DNA from: Bacilli bacterium
Lineage (GTDB): Bacteria; Bacillota_I; Bacilli_A; RF39; UBA660
DNA length: 47,676 bases
Direction: 5' to 3'
NCBI GenBank assembly: GCA_900772095.1
Contig: CAAGQJ010000059.1
Location: forward strand, 1-47,676
Part shown: piece after piece, positions 46,301 through 47,676 of the stretch
Layout: each line of letters starts with the position of its first letter
Position numbering within the stretch: position 1 is the stretch's first letter
Made by a program: the position numbers and the translations under genes
Notes under the pieces: generated by a model
What the model saw: only the letters and a program-made list of their open reading frames with translations
What the model was told of the DNA's origin: nothing
Databases searched by the model: none

Positions 46301-47676
46301 CAAATTACCTGCATGAGATTTGTTCATGCCTGCTTTAGTCGCACTATCGACAATAGCGTCAAGTTCTGTGTCAAGCTCCGTGCTTGCCTGCCTGGTTAAG
46401 TTATAGCCTTCTCGAAGTTCTTTACGTGTCTTTGCGCCGCCGTCCGACAATTCGCCGTTGCTGTCAAAATACATATTGTCTTTCGTAGCTTCAAACAGCG
46501 CATTATCTTTAGCCATTGCCGCCGTAAACTTGCCGCGGCTAATGTCTATATCCTGCCCAAGCTCCGCAGCCGTTCCGACTTCTTCTTCGGTAATTCCTAA
46601 TTCCTCAAAAAGTTTGTTGTTACTGCTGGTCTGCTTGTAGCCTTCCAAGTCCTGCGCTGATACAGTAACAGTATCGTCCTCAAAGTTTGGATTGTTCGCT
46701 TCAATTTCAGCCGCCGCACGTTCCGGGTTAATGCCTGTTTCTCTGATTCGTTCAGCATCCGCTACTAACTTTGCCTTGCGTTCTTCGTTGGCTTTCAAAG
46801 CGACGTGCTCAACAGCACTGTCAACGGCAACGCTTACGCCGCTAACACTGCCGCCAAGGATAGCGCCAATGAGGCCGCTATATCCTGCTTCCTTCAAATT
46901 CTGCTGCCAGTTCTCGCCCCACTTTTCAGCGAGTTTGGCAGCGCTTGCGCCGGGGTTCTTTGCCCATAAGTCCGTAGCCTGTTCCGGGAATTCCTGCAAT
47001 GCTTCGGTAACGCCTTCTTCAAGTCCGCGTTTGGTAACTTCCCATATCTTAGCTTTCAGTCCGCTGCCGGCAGGCATCTTTTTAAGCAGTCTGCCAAGCG
47101 GCAGTTCTTCTAATACTGCCTGCGGTACTGCGTTCAGCAAGCCTGCTTCTGCGGCTCTGCTTGCGCTTACGCCCTCTTTACGCAGTCGCAGATATTGTTC
47201 GCCGCTGATGTTTGCGCCATTGTAAAGCATACTGATAGCGTGTACAGTTTTAGCGCCTGCACCGGCAGCACCTACACCTTTAGTCAGTGCAAGTTGCGCT
47301 AAAAGCTGAACGCCGTTTTCGGCCAAGTCATAACCAAGTTGCCCAGCCGCCGTATCAGCTCTGACTTCTTCACGCTTCAAAATCTCATCGGTGACATAGC
47401 CTAAAGCCTTGCTGATGTTCTCTGATTGGTCATATTCTTTGACAACATTCTTGTCACCCTTATGCGCTTCAATATTAGCGTCAACGGCCGCTTTAGCCGC
47501 ACCGAATAAGCCACGCACCGAACCTTTAAGGCCGTTCATTACGGCAGTACCTATGCCCGGCTTATCGTCGTTGATAATGCTGCTAGTATCAATCGTCGGC
47601 GAATTATTGCTCTTTACTGCCTGCGAAAACTTATTGTATTCATCGTCGCTCATTTTTTGCAGGTCATAATAACCTA
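40352..47676 (-). CDS. Giant polyvalent internal virion protein (2478 aa with 1-187)
   Basis: Numbering includes the 45 residues encoded at 1-187. Residues about 540-720 resemble a phage barnase/EndoU/RelE-like nuclease domain of polyvalent proteins (GDIRIDKGYQENNIKFG, KRYVVVTVREH). Residues 765-830 hold a zincin metallopeptidase (VIHETGHYF, HExxH at about 772-776, with AEAFETYIMEG as third ligand). A duplicated module has DDEHGMAHAN and DTN(A/G)(G/A)IDDILNPI (about 985-1170). A second tandem pair (LKHRLETDPEGVDLV / LKHELETNPDKVDLV) lies at about 1324-1475. The last 350 residues (AMQNFSNILLYG, RRTLGSSRIHD, LFTMFQGFFNTQFNQWDRE) are typical of polyvalent protein C-termini. Such proteins enter the cell with the DNA and act early against the host. 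Confidence 0.85.
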   Translation of the reverse strand, partial: GYYDLQKMSDDEYNKFSQAVKSNNSPTIDTSSIINDDKPGIGTAVMNGLKGSVRGLFGAAKAAVDANIEAHKGDKNVVKEYDQSENISKALGYVTDEILKREEVRADTAAGQLGYDLAENGVQLLAQLALTKGVGAAGAGAKTVHAISMLYNGANISGEQYLRLRKEGVSASRAAEAGLLNAVPQAVLEELPLGRLLKKMPAGSGLKAKIWEVTKRGLEEGVTEALQEFPEQATDLWAKNPGASAAKLAEKWGENWQQNLKEAGYSGLIGAILGGSVSGVSVAVDSAVEHVALKANEERKAKLVADAERIRETGINPERAAAEIEANNPNFEDDTVTVSAQDLEGYKQTSSNNKLFEELGITEEEVGTAAELGQDIDISRGKFTAAMAKDNALFEATKDNMYFDSNGELSDGGAKTRKELREGYNLTRQASTELDTELDAIVDSATKAGMNKSHAGNLRLVLESRALIADPENPAAWLQKNKLRFEDGGKAKQKNGWFSKGGVLKKEQFYTTNITGNEMGHYSDLKSLQKKAFAWYRDNLQGTSVHNSVLGDIRIDKGYQENNIKFGTSGRKKMEHTSAKKEKLFALRYLREIMENGNFVTESAPQKEKHSDENFYYIHSALNVNGEKRYVVVTVREHNDKSLSYYNHNIFNESEYKKIEDAFKPSGSEQFKAQPSISNKTSSFADSVSQKADNYKQQKIVNGTLKDKGMISPMDDGTYVITLFKGADASTVIHETGHYFVETMINEALADPSNTRLNADAKKLMEYAGIDADTWASGDVEAKRAGHEKLAEAFETYIMEGKAPSVGLRGVFQRFANWLSAIYSKIARSENAAELTPEVRQVFDRMLACREEIEVMARMEGIFGGLPENITSKLSDQNKKALQDKILKAKDKAVDILTRRAMADFSAKRRAEKAAFIEEIRPQIEDAVAWELVNRARHQVGYEFGQEVKVVDSHFIDDEHGMAHANNSDTPWRKTKLANPAIIARKYRHVLGSVLPNYNDMLNDTNAGIDDILNPIVEYLQAEVDTYGTLSKERIANAEDMLVAMFSKSRQKTVTNPTFVVDEHGMAHANFRQKINEWETIEANPRRLARKYIYGNERINYNELLKDTNGAIDDILNPIADRIESELAEYQDTVKSERAFFINGKWGYFAATNRTEGKYANDFAGIPDQSAVLVDFGEIGKDGKRHWTKRALEQADIEGLVFHEAGDSIRNVNWVSRYVHDYGGSVSDLTSKKGRRRIAEKIARGEDIADYYDLRSTGLDYGDAEIKADFKHIVDELDRLQALKHRLETDPEGVDLVKESKRNQLSQEQKELFDQIAEENGYASGYEMAREIVEGYTVNENEGSDVQDNWARNYIRNGGDRAKLKSEEGLKEIAETLVEGEQLTELNELKALKHELETNPDKVDLVEMSKKRALPNEQRELFDWVADSLGYDSGDAMAQDILTSPSERAMVRQEIDKAVNRRFPDFMQEREQAREAAREALYNDESGEVVALEQQLIDEALNEISDKDIKQKERENIAKVRKQNADNFAKRYIQTLPAGEVMKPRRFAMAERRAAANANKAAKAGLLEEAAMYKQQQMINHALYREAVKAKHQIESARKYVRKQMHSKKEVWGTEQHFFQMCALLERMGYHRKDFNTNGREVQPLSDYIAEMQAKYGDEIISMPEFVLNPNNDLTNAPQLSLANYMDVIDALKNIRAIAKQDTQMNKIAAGEAFEQVKADTIAHLQELPVEYEAEIGSDSKKSLRKRIVEWPKNFMATLRNADNFFLMMDNWTEGYFTREFYNKINHCADMESTMLEGYQKELTDALQKWEPDKETGIAHDKRVYYEELGGSADKHALIAMLCNLGSDSNAARLCSQKPVGVKNSDIWVEESELIGKEEAMLQTKQNLIEFLCKHLTKADIAYAQARINAASKFWPMLAEVNRRTKGFEPPKIEASPLVMKLASGESVVFDGGYFPLERDTRTGSMPGKFDRIDSTEEGNRPPQRTLTTNTGSSKSRTGGKYPVDLSRGSEVTAVKSTIHDICYRETMLDFRKILNDEDIYRNMVERLGDTNVRLLREFLQACANPYGNKTAYMAENLFTKAANALRNIATNTAIMLNFKTAMQNFSNILLYGNSVEGFTYADAFRALYRGFTGEGRAEVDAICAKSVFMRERMEVPDVTLRDIQNRSDLNSIEKKTLKYGAMLLGYTDMMTAKPVFAEAYMKKINEGKTEQEALDFANAVIRRTLGSSRIHDVSSLQRGSGLFRLFTMFQGFFNTQFNQWDREAHIAKRLWNSGEKKEMAERLIAFVTAKWLGVCLLNVAIAELSLTAPFEKDKKDDWNNLAKELINYPLSMGGPVGQAANVGVQNLLGMRNYGYRLTAAQGLIDRGFTVARRINDVVEGKKEPSELAEQVAYVGGAYLGIPSGIFNIIFNGIDIAAGDMDFELQDIYKRRPKSERKKD
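47602..47676. repeat. 75-bp terminal direct repeat, right copy
   Basis: Identical to 1-75. It encodes residues from the N-terminal region of the polyvalent protein, so the sequence continues in frame across the joint. Confidence 0.95.

Noticed and set aside
1..47676. Diversity-generating retroelement as in BPP-1
   Set aside because: The virion module resembles BPP-1, but there is no reverse transcriptase and no template/variable repeat pair that I could see near the tail fibre genes.
1..47676. CRISPR array or tRNA genes
   Set aside because: No regularly spaced long direct repeats and no cloverleaf-like sequences were recognised. The phased short repeats at 31318-31576 and 23973-24813 fit integrase and initiator binding better.

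Overview
This window is very probably one complete temperate podovirus genome. The first 75 bases (1-75) are repeated exactly as the last 75 (47602-47676), and one giant reading frame runs off the right end (40352-47676) and finishes its N-terminus at 1-187. The unique genome is therefore about 47.6 kb, circular or circularly permuted (or the repeat is an assembly overlap). Strong AGGAGG-type ribosome binding sites indicate a Firmicutes-type host. Two overlapping spanin-like genes suggest that the host also has an outer membrane, so a diderm Firmicute (Negativicutes, probably gut) is the best inference; no host gene is present to prove it.

Virion module (minus strand, about 13.5 kb leftward to 1, then across the junction from 47.7 to 34.1 kb): small and large terminase, a small connector-adjacent protein, portal, a Bbp19-type protein, scaffold, major capsid, Bbp16-type cement protein, an intrinsic terminator, tail tubular A-like and B-like proteins (B with a glycine-rich insert), a T7 gp13-like GNAT-fold protein, a core protein, a transglycosylase-bearing internal virion protein, a 2478-residue polyvalent protein, a T7-type tail fibre with accessory proteins, then holin-like proteins, endolysin, an overlapping spanin-like pair and a LuxR-type HTH regulator. 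The order resembles BPP-1/T7-like podoviruses, but there is no phage RNA polymerase, no DNA polymerase and no diversity-generating reverse transcriptase.

A separate leftward unit (34.0 to 31.6 kb) carries accessory, possibly virion-surface genes behind a promoter with a -10 box, no recognisable -35 box, and three direct repeats in 11-bp phase.

Lysogeny module (28.0-31.6 kb): CI-like repressor with divergent promoters and a palindromic operator, terminator-bounded small genes, a membrane protein that could act in the prophage state, a tyrosine integrase, and a probable attP with six GTTACATAC arm repeats in 11-bp phase.

Early leftward operon (28.3 to 17.2 kb): many small genes, LysM protein, YqaJ exonuclease plus RecT, a replisome organiser, two clusters of 23-bp-spaced palindromic iterons (likely origin), PAPS-reductase-like PP-loop enzyme, Nmad1-like protein, RusA, SSB and a possible late regulator.

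Rightward accessory cassette (13.8-17.1 kb): its own HTH repressor, divergent promoters, four GAGT/ACTC palindromes, genes separated by strong hairpins, a papain-like/J-domain fusion with an internal start, and a candidate promoter-to-terminator small RNA. This self-contained cassette is the most unusual part of the window.
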